From CBFDBF01 sp050304615 (lineage in GTDB: Bacteria > Pseudomonadota > Gammaproteobacteria > Chromatiales > Chromatiaceae), in the NCBI GenBank assembly GCA_050304615.1, contig JBNLDW010000011.1, forward strand, positions 248,001-312,000: a DNA stretch of 64,000 nt, written 5' to 3'. Both the position numbers and the translations under genes were made by a program. The notes beneath the pieces are model-generated. The model searched no databases. It was not told the DNA's origin and worked only from the letters and a program-made list of their open reading frames with translations. The first letter of the stretch is position 1, and each line of letters opens with the position of its first letter. Below, one piece after another: positions 43,430 through 52,596 of the stretch.

Positions 43430-44826
43430 CTCTATTGCCACGCACACTGTTTTGGCGTCTCATGCTGGTCTTGGTGTTAGGCCTGATACTGGCTCAGGTT
43501 ATCGGTTCCATGATCCTGTTGCGGGATCGGGATGATGCCCTGCAACAGAATCGAGGGTTGCATCTGGTCAACCGCGTTACGTCAGTGGTAAGACTTTTAG
43601 AAGACACAGATTCAACAAAGTGGCCAGGTATAATAGCCGCGTTTGATTCTCCCGATTTTCGCCTGTCTATCAGCGATCAACCCAGGCCGTTGAGTGAGCA
43701 TGCCATCACCCCAAGAAGGTTGGCGGCAATGATACACAGAGATTTGCCGGGCCACACTGGAGTTGTAGTTTCATTAATCACGCCGCATCCAGAGGCGCGT
43801 CGACAAGAGAACAGATGGGATGGTCGCCCTATGGAGGGTTTGCCACGCGATCAAGATAAAGGCCTATCCAAGCGCAATGGCCATCTGGGGTTTCAGGTAC
43901 AAGTGCAGCTCTCCAACGGTAAGTGGGTAATCGTGCGGCACCAGGTTCCAGGCGATATCAGTTCATGGCGAACCAATGTCCTAACCTATCTGGCTGTGTT
44001 GCTACTCTCTATTGTAATCCTTGCGTATATTGCTGTGCGCTATGTCACGCGGCCATTGGGGCTGCTGGCAAATGCGGCGGATGAGCTGGGGCGTGATATC
44101 CAAAGCCCGCCCCTGGACGAGTCAGGGCCGGCAGAGGTAACAAGGGCGGCACGGGCTTTTAATACCATGCAGGACAGACTGAGGCGCTACATAGATGATC
44201 GGGACGAAATTCTGGCAGCTGTATCCCACGATCTGAAAACACCAATCACCCGCCTGCGCCTGCGCACAGAGATGCTATCTCAAGACGGCGTCCAGGATAA
44301 ATTCAATCATGACCTGGATGATATGGAGCAGATGGTAGATGCAACCCTGGACTTTATGCGTGGCACCGAGAGCAGTGAAACGGCAGTACCGGTTGATATC
44401 ATGGCCCTGCTCGAAGCGCTACAGCAGGATATGCGTGATCTTGACTACAAGGTTGAACTGCAGCCGGCAGAGCTAAAGCCCTATCGTGCCCGCCCGCTGC
44501 TGCTCAAGCGTTGCCTTACCAATCTGCTAGAGAATGCGGTGCGTTACGGTGAACAGGCCAAGATCAGGGTTGAACAGACCGGTGAGCATCTGCAGATCAT
44601 TATTGCTGATAGTGGCCCCGGTATACCAGAGCAGGAGCGTAAGAGAATCTTCCAGCCATTTGTGCGCGGCGAGAGCTCCCGTAGTCGTGATACTGGCGGC
44701 AACGGGCTTGGGCTAAGCATTGCCAGAAACATAGCCCGCGCCCATGGCGGTGAACTAATTCTGCGCGGTGGTAAAGATGGCGTTGGATTAGAGGCGGTGG
44801 TGACGCTACCGCTAGTTGTAGGTTAA
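43426..44826 (+). CDS. Sensor histidine kinase (EnvZ/CpxA-like)
   Basis: The 466-residue kinase has two membrane helices (about 10-30 and 185-205) bracketing a 150-residue periplasmic sensor, then HAMP, a DHp domain with phospho-accepting His in SHDLKTPITRLR near residue 267, and the ATPase domain (N box NLLENAVRYGE, G boxes DSGPGIPE and GGNGLGLSI). Together with the preceding regulator it forms a coupled two-component system, probably sensing envelope state. Confidence 0.93.
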   Translation: MTLLPRTLFWRLMLVLVLGLILAQVIGSMILLRDRDDALQQNRGLHLVNRVTSVVRLLEDTDSTKWPGIIAAFDSPDFRLSISDQPRPLSEHAITPRRLAAMIHRDLPGHTGVVVSLITPHPEARRQENRWDGRPMEGLPRDQDKGLSKRNGHLGFQVQVQLSNGKWVIVRHQVPGDISSWRTNVLTYLAVLLLSIVILAYIAVRYVTRPLGLLANAADELGRDIQSPPLDESGPAEVTRAARAFNTMQDRLRRYIDDRDEILAAVSHDLKTPITRLRLRTEMLSQDGVQDKFNHDLDDMEQMVDATLDFMRGTESSETAVPVDIMALLEALQQDMRDLDYKVELQPAELKPYRARPLLLKRCLTNLLENAVRYGEQAKIRVEQTGEHLQIIIADSGPGIPEQERKRIFQPFVRGESSRSRDTGGNGLGLSIARNIARAHGGELILRGGKDGVGLEAVVTLPLVVG

Positions 44827-44846
44827 ACGGTCTGGTTACACACCCT

Positions 44847-47800
44847 CTAGCGAGTCTGCGTACTACGCACCCATTCTGCCATCCCCTGTTTATCGTTGAA
44901 CACCTTGATGCAGGCATCTACAACCTGTGCGTCATATAGTGATCCCTTACCATGTTTTATCTCATCCAACGCCTTGTCTAAGCCGAGACCCGGACGATAG
45001 GGGCGGTGTGAAGCCATCGCCTCGACCACGTCGGCAACTGCCAGGATGCGCGCTTCGAACAGAATCTCGTCTCCCTGGAGTCCGTTGGGATAGCCGCTGC
45101 CATCCATCCGTTCGTGGTGTTGCAGCACTACCTCCGCCAGATGCCAGGGGAACTCGATACCACTGATGATATCGTAGCCGCTGCGAGAATGAGTTTTGAT
45201 GAGGTCTAACATCTCAGTCCCCAGCATTCCGGGACGACTAAGAATCTCTGCCGGGATGGATATCTTGCCTATGTCATGGATCAGTGCGCCAAGCTTAATT
45301 CCCTCCAGATTGTCCCTGTCCAACCCCATCTCCCGTCCGATTTTTACCGCCAGCTCCGCTACTCGAGCTTGGTGGCCAGCAGTATATGGATCGCGTGTTT
45401 CGATAGTTAGAGCGATGGCGCGGATGGCCTGTAACAGCGAGCGCTGTAACTGTTCCGCAAAATTGCTGCGTTCCTCTTCGGCCTGTTTGCGTGCAGATAT
45501 GTCGATCACTGTAGAGCGGATCTCTTGCAAATCACCCTTCTTATCCAACACCGGATCAACGTTGACACTAACCCATACCGGATGTCCGTCGGCATGGCGC
45601 ATCTGCAACTCTTCGTCGCGCACTCCGTGGCCATCTGCTAAGCCAGAAGATATCTCCCTCGCCCTGGCCAGACCATGCTCAGTGTCGGCATAGAGTTCAG
45701 TTATGGTCATGCCATCCAATGCCTCGCGCGTGTAGCCTAAGATTTCGCACAATGCGCGATTGAACTGTATCAGTCGGCCATCTTCTCCGGAGATAGAGAG
45801 GTAGGCGCTGGGGGCATTTTCATACAACTCCTCGTAACGCTCCTCCGTCTTGCGCAGGGCCTTCTCTGCCCGCTTGCGTTTGATCCGGCTGCGTAGTGTA
45901 CGGATACCAAATGAGAGATCACCAGCCATCTCCTGCAATAGCGCAATCTCCTCATCGTCAAAGTCGTTAGATTCTGTCGAGAAGATGCAGATAACACCGA
46001 ACACCTCTCCCTGCGAGACCAGCGGCAGGGCAATGGCTGCGGCAAAACCTGACATTTGCGCTGTTACACACCACTCCTCAAAGCACTCTTCACAGGATGT
46101 TAGATCACGTAATACTACCGCCTTGGTTTGCTGCAAGGCACGCATGGCAAGTTCATCGGCACAGCCTCTCTCTCCTGTCTCGCTTAGTACTGTCAGCAGC
46201 TCCCCGCCGTGCCCCGCATAGGCCACCGGGTGAATGGTGCTCACACTCTCCTTATCTGCATAGCCGACCCAGGCAAACCGATAGCCGCCATGATCGATGA
46301 GAACGTGGCTGATATCGTCCATCAACTCATATTCATCTTCCGCATGCACCAAAGTGGTATTACATAGGCTGAGGGTGCGCAGGGCGCGATTAAGACGTCG
46401 CATCTCATCTTCGGCACGGCTCTGTGCGGTCACGTCTTCCAGGATATGAATGGCATGCTGGATAGTGTTATCCGCACGTTTGATGCCATAGGAGTGTGAG
46501 AAATAGACTTCGCCGCTTTCCAGTCGTAGTTCATGTTCTTCGTCTCGAACATGGTTGTGAAAGTCAGCGCACCCCGGCAATGGGCCTTCCATGCGCGGAA
46601 AGTAATGATAGTATGGTTTGCCAAGCATCTCTTGCAGGTCATGGCCAGCATACTCGCAGTATGCGGGGTTGGCCTGTACTATGCGCATCTCGGTATCGTG
46701 AATAAAGATCGGATCACTAATGGAATCGAAGGCGTCATTCCAGTCCTGGCTGATACGCTCCAGACGCCTATGGCTATCTTCCAGTTCCGCAGTGCGCTCT
46801 TTAACCTTTTCTATCAGGTTATCTCTGGCACTACGCAGTTCGCTTTCTGTTCGGCGCAGACGCTGATTAAGACTGGCGACGTAGGTATTGGCGGCGCTCA
46901 GCAACAGTAGTGCCAGCAGGGTCAATAGTAGCCAATGCCAGTAGTTGCGCACTAGATCGGCGAATGTGATGTGGCCAATATCTGCGTATGGATCAATGCG
47001 TAGCTCGCGTAGTAATTCGTGTACCGGTTGGTAGTTGCCAGGCACGGTCCAACCCGCAGTTTGTCCAGTTAGTGCGGCAGTGCTATCCGGTGGCATACGT
47101 AACAGTGCCGCTGCCACGGAGTGACTGAGCTCTTCGCTGGTGTGTGCTACCCTGGCAAATGGCCACTCGGGATAGAGGCGAGTGCTGTGTAGATAGTCAA
47201 AGCTGTTATGCTGTTTCTGATTGATTATCTTTATGTTTGCCAGGTCAAGTTTACCCTCCTGGCTCATGCGTTCCAGGGTGTCGGAGCGCACTGTACCAAC
47301 ATCAACTTGACCTTGCAGCACCGCGTAGACTACTGCGTCGTGGGTTCCGCTGAACTGCAAAGAGGTATCCTCGTCTGGGGTGATACCTGCCTGTACCAAT
47401 TCGCGCAGGGCCATGTGATATCCGCCGAAGGAGTTCTCCTTTACCGCGGCAAATTTTTTGCCAGCAATGTCGGCGATGGAATTGATATCTTTGCGATCAG
47501 CTCGGGTGAAGATAACACCGCCAAAGACAGTATAACCACGATGACCGTTGCGATTGCGCATGGTGGCAATCCGTCCCGCCCCGTAGCGTTTTTCCAGTCC
47601 GACGTAGATCGCCGAGTTGGCGAGAATAAAATCCACCTCACCTTTTGCTACTACCTTGTCAATCTCAACAAAATTGAGCGGCACTATTGTAAAGTGGTGT
47701 TTTGGGATTTCGTGGTGAAGATAGTCAGCGGTTGGCTGCCAGCGTTGCACGGTACGTTCATCGCCGCGCTTTGCCAGTACGCCGATGCGCACATCACCTT

Positions 47801-47891
47801 CCGCTGGTATTGCTACCTGTAAGCCTAACCAGAAAAGAAAAATCGGCGATAGCAACCACTGGTACAGCGCGAACCTAGAAGGTGGCTTCAT
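44847..47891 (-). CDS. PhnD-like sensor with PAS-GAF-PAS and HD-GYP phosphodiesterase domains
   Basis: The 1014-residue signalling protein begins with a membrane-directing helix, then a PhnD/PBP-type periplasmic domain (GVLAKRGDERTVQRWQPTADYL, about 35-290) and a second membrane helix near 320. Cytoplasmic parts are a coiled coil, a PAS domain (about 395-510), a GAF domain (FRFAWVGYADKE region), another PAS with PAC and a C-terminal HD-GYP domain. Its catalytic motifs HDIGK and MDGSGYPNG are intact, so it should hydrolyse cyclic di-GMP. The start ATG at 47891 (MKPPSRFALY) places the signal segment properly; the frame is open upstream. It converges with the kinase gene (20-base gap). Confidence 0.9.
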   Translation of the reverse strand: MKPPSRFALYQWLLSPIFLFWLGLQVAIPAEGDVRIGVLAKRGDERTVQRWQPTADYLHHEIPKHHFTIVPLNFVEIDKVVAKGEVDFILANSAIYVGLEKRYGAGRIATMRNRNGHRGYTVFGGVIFTRADRKDINSIADIAGKKFAAVKENSFGGYHMALRELVQAGITPDEDTSLQFSGTHDAVVYAVLQGQVDVGTVRSDTLERMSQEGKLDLANIKIINQKQHNSFDYLHSTRLYPEWPFARVAHTSEELSHSVAAALLRMPPDSTAALTGQTAGWTVPGNYQPVHELLRELRIDPYADIGHITFADLVRNYWHWLLLTLLALLLLSAANTYVASLNQRLRRTESELRSARDNLIEKVKERTAELEDSHRRLERISQDWNDAFDSISDPIFIHDTEMRIVQANPAYCEYAGHDLQEMLGKPYYHYFPRMEGPLPGCADFHNHVRDEEHELRLESGEVYFSHSYGIKRADNTIQHAIHILEDVTAQSRAEDEMRRLNRALRTLSLCNTTLVHAEDEYELMDDISHVLIDHGGYRFAWVGYADKESVSTIHPVAYAGHGGELLTVLSETGERGCADELAMRALQQTKAVVLRDLTSCEECFEEWCVTAQMSGFAAAIALPLVSQGEVFGVICIFSTESNDFDDEEIALLQEMAGDLSFGIRTLRSRIKRKRAEKALRKTEERYEELYENAPSAYLSISGEDGRLIQFNRALCEILGYTREALDGMTITELYADTEHGLARAREISSGLADGHGVRDEELQMRHADGHPVWVSVNVDPVLDKKGDLQEIRSTVIDISARKQAEEERSNFAEQLQRSLLQAIRAIALTIETRDPYTAGHQARVAELAVKIGREMGLDRDNLEGIKLGALIHDIGKISIPAEILSRPGMLGTEMLDLIKTHSRSGYDIISGIEFPWHLAEVVLQHHERMDGSGYPNGLQGDEILFEARILAVADVVEAMASHRPYRPGLGLDKALDEIKHGKGSLYDAQVVDACIKVFNDKQGMAEWVRSTQTR

Positions 47892-48446
47892 TTCAGTTCT
47901 CTTTCGGTACCCGGTTCCGTGGTTATGGCGTTTAATCACAAAAATTCCAATATCTTGTAACACTATATAATGTAGCCACTACCGCAATGCCTATTTGATG
48001 CCACTAACAACTAGCCAGAAATGCCAATATTAATATTTTTCCAAGGCTGACTTTATGGGCTAGAACTGAAGTGGCCGGGCATATAAATAGAAGATAAATT
48101 TTGTCCTCTAAGCCCTAAGGATTAGTGCTTCTCGGCCACCTGAACCAGCAAAGATCTTTACAATATAGTATATTAGCGCATATTAGAGGAGATATTTTGA
48201 GAGACGTGCAATAATTCACACTTTTTTCGAGTGGTATATTCACGGGTAGGGTGTGAACGTTCCGCAGAATAGTTTGTGAAGTGAGTTTAATGAGTGTTTT
48301 TGTGGAATCTATTAAGAGATTTCATAAGAAGCGGGGGACAGAAATAGAATTAATTAGAATCCCCCCTCATACTTGCACGCTAGCCTGCGTCTGTCAGAGG
48401 GGGCTGTGGTTAGTAGAGTACGACTATGCTTTGCTGTCTGCGGTAA
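47892..48446. other. Intergenic region, 555 bases, with several inverted repeats
   Basis: AT-rich, no supported gene. GTGGCCG (48071) pairs with CGGCCAC (48133), and CCCCCC near 48361 with GAGGGGG near 48397, the latter just downstream of the NifX-like gene on the minus strand. A GGGGGACAGAAATAGAA motif at 48333 resembles common intergenic remnants. No clear terminator T-run. Confidence 0.35.
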
Positions 48447-48830
48447 CTAGGGGCGATGGTGATGACCGTGATCGTGACTTTGACCATGGTTACATCCCTG
48501 TTCTACTGTTAGTGCCTTGAGGCGTCCTTCCAAGTGGGCGATCACCGCAGCATCTGGGTTTTTCTCTCTGGTAGCGATAGCAACGATCCCCTTGGCGGCA
48601 AGGCGTCTTACCATGCCTTGCCCCATGCTTGCGCTTATCAAGACAGCGACACTATCCAGTGGGTGCGGGGCAAGCGGTGAGCTTTCGTGAAAGGACTGCT
48701 CTACGGGAATCTCTAGCAGTGTTTTGTCAATAACCTGCTTGTCCTCAATATCGTAGATCCAAAATTTGCGACAGCGTCCAGCGTGCTCTGTAATCTCACG
48801 ACGGTTCTGGCTGGTAACGGCAATCTTCAT
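48447..48830 (-). CDS. NifX/NifB-type iron-molybdenum-cofactor-like protein with His-rich tail
   Basis: The 127-residue protein matches the small dinitrogenase FeMo-cofactor family (NifX/NafY/C-terminal NifB fold), which often binds metal clusters or acts outside nitrogen fixation. The family pattern is visible in MKIAVTSQNRREITEHAGRC and VAVLISASMGQGMVRRL, ending in a metal-binding-looking NHGQSHDHGHHH tail. No nif gene is present. It follows the cyd operon after 56 bases on the same strand and may be co-transcribed with it. Confidence 0.88.
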   Translation of the reverse strand: MKIAVTSQNRREITEHAGRCRKFWIYDIEDKQVIDKTLLEIPVEQSFHESSPLAPHPLDSVAVLISASMGQGMVRRLAAKGIVAIATREKNPDAAVIAHLEGRLKALTVEQGCNHGQSHDHGHHHRP

Positions 48831-48886
48831 TTAGGTAGACTCCAAAAAAAATGGGCGTCCCTGCCCAGGCGGAAGAAACGGTTAAA

Positions 48887-49228
48887 TCAGGCAGCGTAAA
48901 GTATCGACAGAGCACCTATCGTTAGTAGCGGCCAGCCGATAAACGGGTTAAATACAATGCGCCAAACTGTCATTCTGGGTACAAATCCCACACCGTGAAT
49001 GAACCCTATGGCGATGCCCCACATAATCAGAGAAAGCTGACCGTGGTTAACTGCATGCAGTGAGGCGGCCACTGCTCGTGGGTAGACCAGGAGCAGGGCC
49101 GACAGGGCGATGGCCAGTAGCAATGAAACGAGTCGAGACCAGCCTGGATTGGGGTATGGGATGCGCCCCCAAGAGTTCCCGTGCTGTGGTTCGACTGTGG
49201 CCATGTCAGTTGTCGTGGTTATCGTCAT
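48887..49228 (-). CDS. ybgE: Cyd operon protein YbgE
   Basis: The 113-residue membrane protein has three hydrophobic segments, with the YbgE features VNHGQLSLIMWGIAIGFIHGVGFVP and a C-terminal FNPFIGWPLLTIGALSILY. YbgE genes accompany cydAB-X operons; the function is unknown. The start is uncertain: ATG at 49228 overlaps cydX by 23 bases, ATG at 49204 lies two bases past its stop. It is within the cyd operon. Confidence 0.85.
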   Translation of the reverse strand: MTITTTTDMATVEPQHGNSWGRIPYPNPGWSRLVSLLLAIALSALLLVYPRAVAASLHAVNHGQLSLIMWGIAIGFIHGVGFVPRMTVWRIVFNPFIGWPLLTIGALSILYAA

Positions 49229-49319
49229 TGTTAATGCTTTCTGATTCAAGCCACATGGCATTGATGATGCCGAAACTGCATGCCAGCAGTAGACCGAGTA
49301 TCCAGGTGAAATACCACAT
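49206..49319 (-). CDS. cydX: Cytochrome bd oxidase small subunit CydX
   Basis: This 37-residue protein is short but unmistakable: it begins MWYFTWILGLLLACSFG and continues IINAMWLE, the conserved single helix of CydX. CydX binds CydAB and is needed for stable, active haem-containing oxidase. It lies 50 bases downstream of cydB and overlaps the upstream ATG choice for ybgE. Confidence 0.93.
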   Translation of the reverse strand: MWYFTWILGLLLACSFGIINAMWLESESINNDDNHDN

Positions 49320-49369
49320 AAGTGTTCTCCTTGGTTGTGCTCAGGCTGATAAGTATCCTGGGCATATAA

Positions 49370-50512
49370 TTAATAAGCTTCATGTTCGTGTTCACGAATA
49401 TGCTCTACCGTCACCCGCCCCCACATGACGCGGTATGTCCAGGTGGTATAGGCCAGGATGATCGGCACAAAGATCATTGCCGCCCAGAACATCACTGTTA
49501 GAGTCAGGTGACTTGATGGCGCATCCCACAGGGTGAGCGAGCTCGAGGGAACGGTGATTGAAGGCATCACAAACGGGAACATAGAAAATCCTGCCGTGAG
49601 GATTACCCCAGACATGGTCAGCGAACTGGTAACAAAACCAAACCCAGGACGATTGATCCATGCCATGAACGCAGTTGCCAAAGCGCCGCCTAAACCGAGC
49701 AGCGGTGCTGCCATCATCCACGGATAGGTGGAGTAGTTTGTCATCCACGCTCCAGCCGCAATCTCCACGGTCTTGGCCAACGGATTAGGTAGTGCATCAA
49801 GTGCTGGTTGGGAGATTATACGGTAGCCATCTATACCCAGCGCGAGCCATACTCCTCCGAGGGCGAAGGCGACGAACATTACCAGTGCGGCCAGGATGGT
49901 CGCCTTGCGCGCCCGTTCATGTACTGGAGAACCGGCACGCATGTGCAGCCAGACTGCCCCGTGCGTAACCAGCATGGATAGACTGACCACTCCAGCGAGT
50001 AGCGCGAATGGGCGCAACAGGCCGAAGAAACTGCCGGTGTAGGTCGGACGTAGAAACTCATCAAACTGAAACGGTACACCGAGTATCACATTGCCAAAGG
50101 CAACACCAAACAGCAGTGCAGGAACAGCACCACCGACGAACAGCCCCCAGTCCCAGGTGTTGCGCCAACGCGGATCAGCGATCTTACTGCGGTAGTCGAA
50201 TCCGACCGGCCGAAAGAACAGCGCAAACAGCACTAGCAACATGGCTATGTAAAAGCCGGAGAAGGCAGCTGCATAGACTGCGGGCCAAGCGGCAAAGATG
50301 GCGCCACCTGCAGTGATGAACCACACTTGATTGCCATCCCAGTGTGGGCCGACGGTGTTGATTATCACCCGCCGCTCCTCATCGTTCTTGCCGAGAAATG
50401 GCAGCAATGCGCCAGCTCCCATATCAAAGCCATCAGTGATGACGAAGCCGATCAGCAACACACCGACCAATAGCCACCACACCAGTTTTAAAGTTTCATA
50501 ATCAAGAATCAT
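49370..50512 (-). CDS. cydB: Cytochrome bd ubiquinol oxidase subunit II
   Basis: CydB is the 380-residue membrane partner of CydA in the high-affinity quinol oxidase. The start IL DYETLKLVWWLLVGVLLIGF, the ITDGFDMGAG motif and the GPHWDGNQVWFITAGGAIFAAWP segment are conserved. About eight transmembrane segments are visible. Its ATG overlaps the cydA stop by four bases. Confidence 0.96.
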   Translation of the reverse strand: MILDYETLKLVWWLLVGVLLIGFVITDGFDMGAGALLPFLGKNDEERRVIINTVGPHWDGNQVWFITAGGAIFAAWPAVYAAAFSGFYIAMLLVLFALFFRPVGFDYRSKIADPRWRNTWDWGLFVGGAVPALLFGVAFGNVILGVPFQFDEFLRPTYTGSFFGLLRPFALLAGVVSLSMLVTHGAVWLHMRAGSPVHERARKATILAALVMFVAFALGGVWLALGIDGYRIISQPALDALPNPLAKTVEIAAGAWMTNYSTYPWMMAAPLLGLGGALATAFMAWINRPGFGFVTSSLTMSGVILTAGFSMFPFVMPSITVPSSSLTLWDAPSSHLTLTVMFWAAMIFVPIILAYTTWTYRVMWGRVTVEHIREHEHEAY

Positions 50513-52092
50513 GGGGTAACTCCTCCAGGTGCTGGGGCAACGTCAGATTTATCGAAATGGTAACGACCAGTATGCAGAGTGCTTGGGCCGAGACGGGCAA
50601 ACTTAAACATCAGATAGAGTTCGACTACCAGCAACAAAGTATAAAAGCCAATGAAGCCGGCAATACTGAAATAGAGATCGCCGCTGTTTAGAGTGGAGGT
50701 GCTGAGATGGGTCGGCAGCACTTCGCCGATGGACCATGGTTGACGACCGTATTCAGCCACAAACCAACCGAGTTCAGAGGTGATCCAGGGAAGTGGAATA
50801 CTCCATAATGCCGCCTTAAGCAGCCACGATTTGTGTTCGGACTGGCGCTTGGTGCTGTACCAAAAGGCCATACCGAACAAAACTATGAACCAGAAGCCCA
50901 GCAGTACCATAAGACGGAAGCTCCAAAACAGCGGTGCTACCTGTGGAATGGTATCTTCTACCGCTTGATTTATTTGCTCCTCGCTGGCGTCTACCACGTT
51001 TTCGGTGTAGCGCTTCAGCAACAGGCCATAGCCAAGATCGACCTTTACCGCCTCAAAGGCAGCGCGGGTCTCGGGGTCAGTTTGGCCGCCACGCAATTGT
51101 TGCAACAGGCCGTAGGCAATCATACCGTTACGGATGCGCCCCTCGTGTTCGACTTTTAGCTCCTTTATGCCCATGATCTCCTCGTCCGTTGAGCGGGTGG
51201 CAAGTAAACCAAGGACCCATGGAATCTTGATCTCCGAATGGGTGGTCTCGTTCTCCTGATCCGGAATGCCGAACAGGGTAAAGCCAGCCGGAGCTGGCTG
51301 TGTCTCCCACTCTGCCTCCATCGCAGCCAGTTTGGTTTTCTGTACATCGCCCAGTTCATAGCCAGATTCATCACCCAACACCACTACCGAAAGTGCCGAG
51401 GCAAAGCCAAAAGCGGCGGCAATAGCGAAGGAGCGGCTGGCAAATGCGATGTCGCGCTTCTTAAGCAGGTAGTAGGCGCTTATGCCAAGTACAAACACCG
51501 AACCGGTGACATAACCGGCGGAGATAGTGTGTACGAACTTCACCTGTGCCACCGGGTTCATCAGCAACGCGGAGAACGATGTCATCTCCATGCGCATGGT
51601 CTCATAGCTAAAATCGGAACCCACTGGATTCTGCATCCAGCCGTTGGCGATAAGTATCCACAATGCTGACATGTTGGAGGCAAAGGCAGTGAAGAAGGTG
51701 ACCATCAGGTGCTGGCGTTTGCTTAACCTATCCCAGCCGAAAAAGAACAGGCCGATAAAGGTCGACTCAAGAAAGAAGGCCATAAGACCCTCAATCGCCA
51801 GAGGCGCACCGAAAACATCGCCGACGTAGTGGGAGTAGTAGGCCCAGTTGGTGCCAAACTGAAACTCCATGGTGATGCCGGTTGTGACCCCAAGAGCAAA
51901 GTTGATGCCGAACAGCTTGCCCCAGAATCTAGTCATATCCTTATAGATCTGCTTGCCGGTCATGACATAGACCGACTCCATGATAACCAACAGAAATGAA
52001 AGTCCCAGTGTCAACGGGACAAAAAGGAAGTGATACATCGCGGTGAGCGCAAATTGCAACCGCGAGAGGTCGACTACCGTCTCTGAAACCAT
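50509..52092 (-). CDS. cydA: Cytochrome bd ubiquinol oxidase subunit I
   Basis: CydA carries haems b558, b595 and d and oxidises ubiquinol while reducing oxygen to water. The 527-residue length is that of the long Q-loop form. Conserved features are LSRLQFALTAMYHFLFVPLTLGLS (haem ligand His near 20), GRQPW in EYGRQPWSIGEVLP (near 390) and the Q-loop region around residues 245-340. It is the second gene of the operon after cydP (3-base gap). Confidence 0.97.
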   Translation of the reverse strand: MVSETVVDLSRLQFALTAMYHFLFVPLTLGLSFLLVIMESVYVMTGKQIYKDMTRFWGKLFGINFALGVTTGITMEFQFGTNWAYYSHYVGDVFGAPLAIEGLMAFFLESTFIGLFFFGWDRLSKRQHLMVTFFTAFASNMSALWILIANGWMQNPVGSDFSYETMRMEMTSFSALLMNPVAQVKFVHTISAGYVTGSVFVLGISAYYLLKKRDIAFASRSFAIAAAFGFASALSVVVLGDESGYELGDVQKTKLAAMEAEWETQPAPAGFTLFGIPDQENETTHSEIKIPWVLGLLATRSTDEEIMGIKELKVEHEGRIRNGMIAYGLLQQLRGGQTDPETRAAFEAVKVDLGYGLLLKRYTENVVDASEEQINQAVEDTIPQVAPLFWSFRLMVLLGFWFIVLFGMAFWYSTKRQSEHKSWLLKAALWSIPLPWITSELGWFVAEYGRQPWSIGEVLPTHLSTSTLNSGDLYFSIAGFIGFYTLLLVVELYLMFKFARLGPSTLHTGRYHFDKSDVAPAPGGVTP

Positions 52093-52095
52093 TCT

Positions 52096-52293
52096 CTACT
52101 CCTGTGCTGCTAAGCGTGTTAATGGGGTGATGGCCGCCTCTTGGGCATTGCCCAGCATGAGATGGCCTACGTCGTGAGGGGTTAGCTCACGTTGATCAGG
52201 GTGGTTGAAGAAGGTTATCCAGAGCCCATAGAGCAGGACTAGCTTGATAGCTAGCACTACTGCAATTTCGCGAACGCTCGCATCCTTCCACAT
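52096..52293 (-). CDS. cydP: Putative cytochrome oxidase small subunit CydP
   Basis: The 65-residue protein has one hydrophobic helix in REIAVVLAIKLVLLYGLWITFF followed by a polar tail, matching CydP proteins found upstream of cydAB in gammaproteobacteria. CydP is proposed to be an accessory subunit of bd oxidases. It is the first gene of the operon, about 100 bases downstream of the sigma-54-type promoter. Confidence 0.88.
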   Translation of the reverse strand: MWKDASVREIAVVLAIKLVLLYGLWITFFNHPDQRELTPHDVGHLMLGNAQEAAITPLTRLAAQE

Positions 52294-52398
52294 AGTATTA
52301 CCCCGAGTTAAATGCGGTGAAGGGCGGTGGCATCAAAAAACAGGCGGAGTCACCAGCGCCCTTCACAACAATCCGGGTTCCCCGGATGAGAACCACTT

Positions 52399-52414
52399 TG
52401 CAAGTGCTATGCCA
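52399..52414 (-). promoter_or_regulatory. Sigma-54 promoter of the cydP-cydA-cydB-cydX-ybgE operon
   Basis: On the minus strand the sequence TGGCATAGCACTTGCA matches TGGCACG-N4-TTGCA with the required ten bases between GG and GC. The predicted start would be near 52387, about 95 bases before cydP. A divergent sigma-54 activator gene supports it. Confidence 0.75.
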
Positions 52415-52537
52415 TCCTTGGCTTTTTAATATCTTGGGTATATTGCATATGAAAAAAGGTCAAATAACATTCTATAGCAATGTATTACCTACATTAAATA
52501 GGCTATTTCACACACTGCAAATAGTTGAAGCCGCCAT

Positions 52538-52567
52538 ATATGACAGCTATACTGCCGTATCTGACAG
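52538..52567. promoter_or_regulatory. Candidate enhancer site for the sigma-54 activator
   Basis: ATATGACAG-N5-CTGCCGTAT (52538-52560) is a near-perfect inverted repeat (7 of 9 pairs). TGACAG recurs at 52562, two helical turns further on. It lies about 125-155 bases upstream of the cyd sigma-54 promoter and just before the activator gene. Confidence 0.5.
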
Positions 52568-52596
52568 TCAGGCATTGAAATAACGGGGTAACTATA

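Noticed and set aside
48281..48520. 79-codon plus-strand frame before the NifX-like gene
   Set aside because: No ribosome-binding site; overlaps the NifX-like gene antisense.
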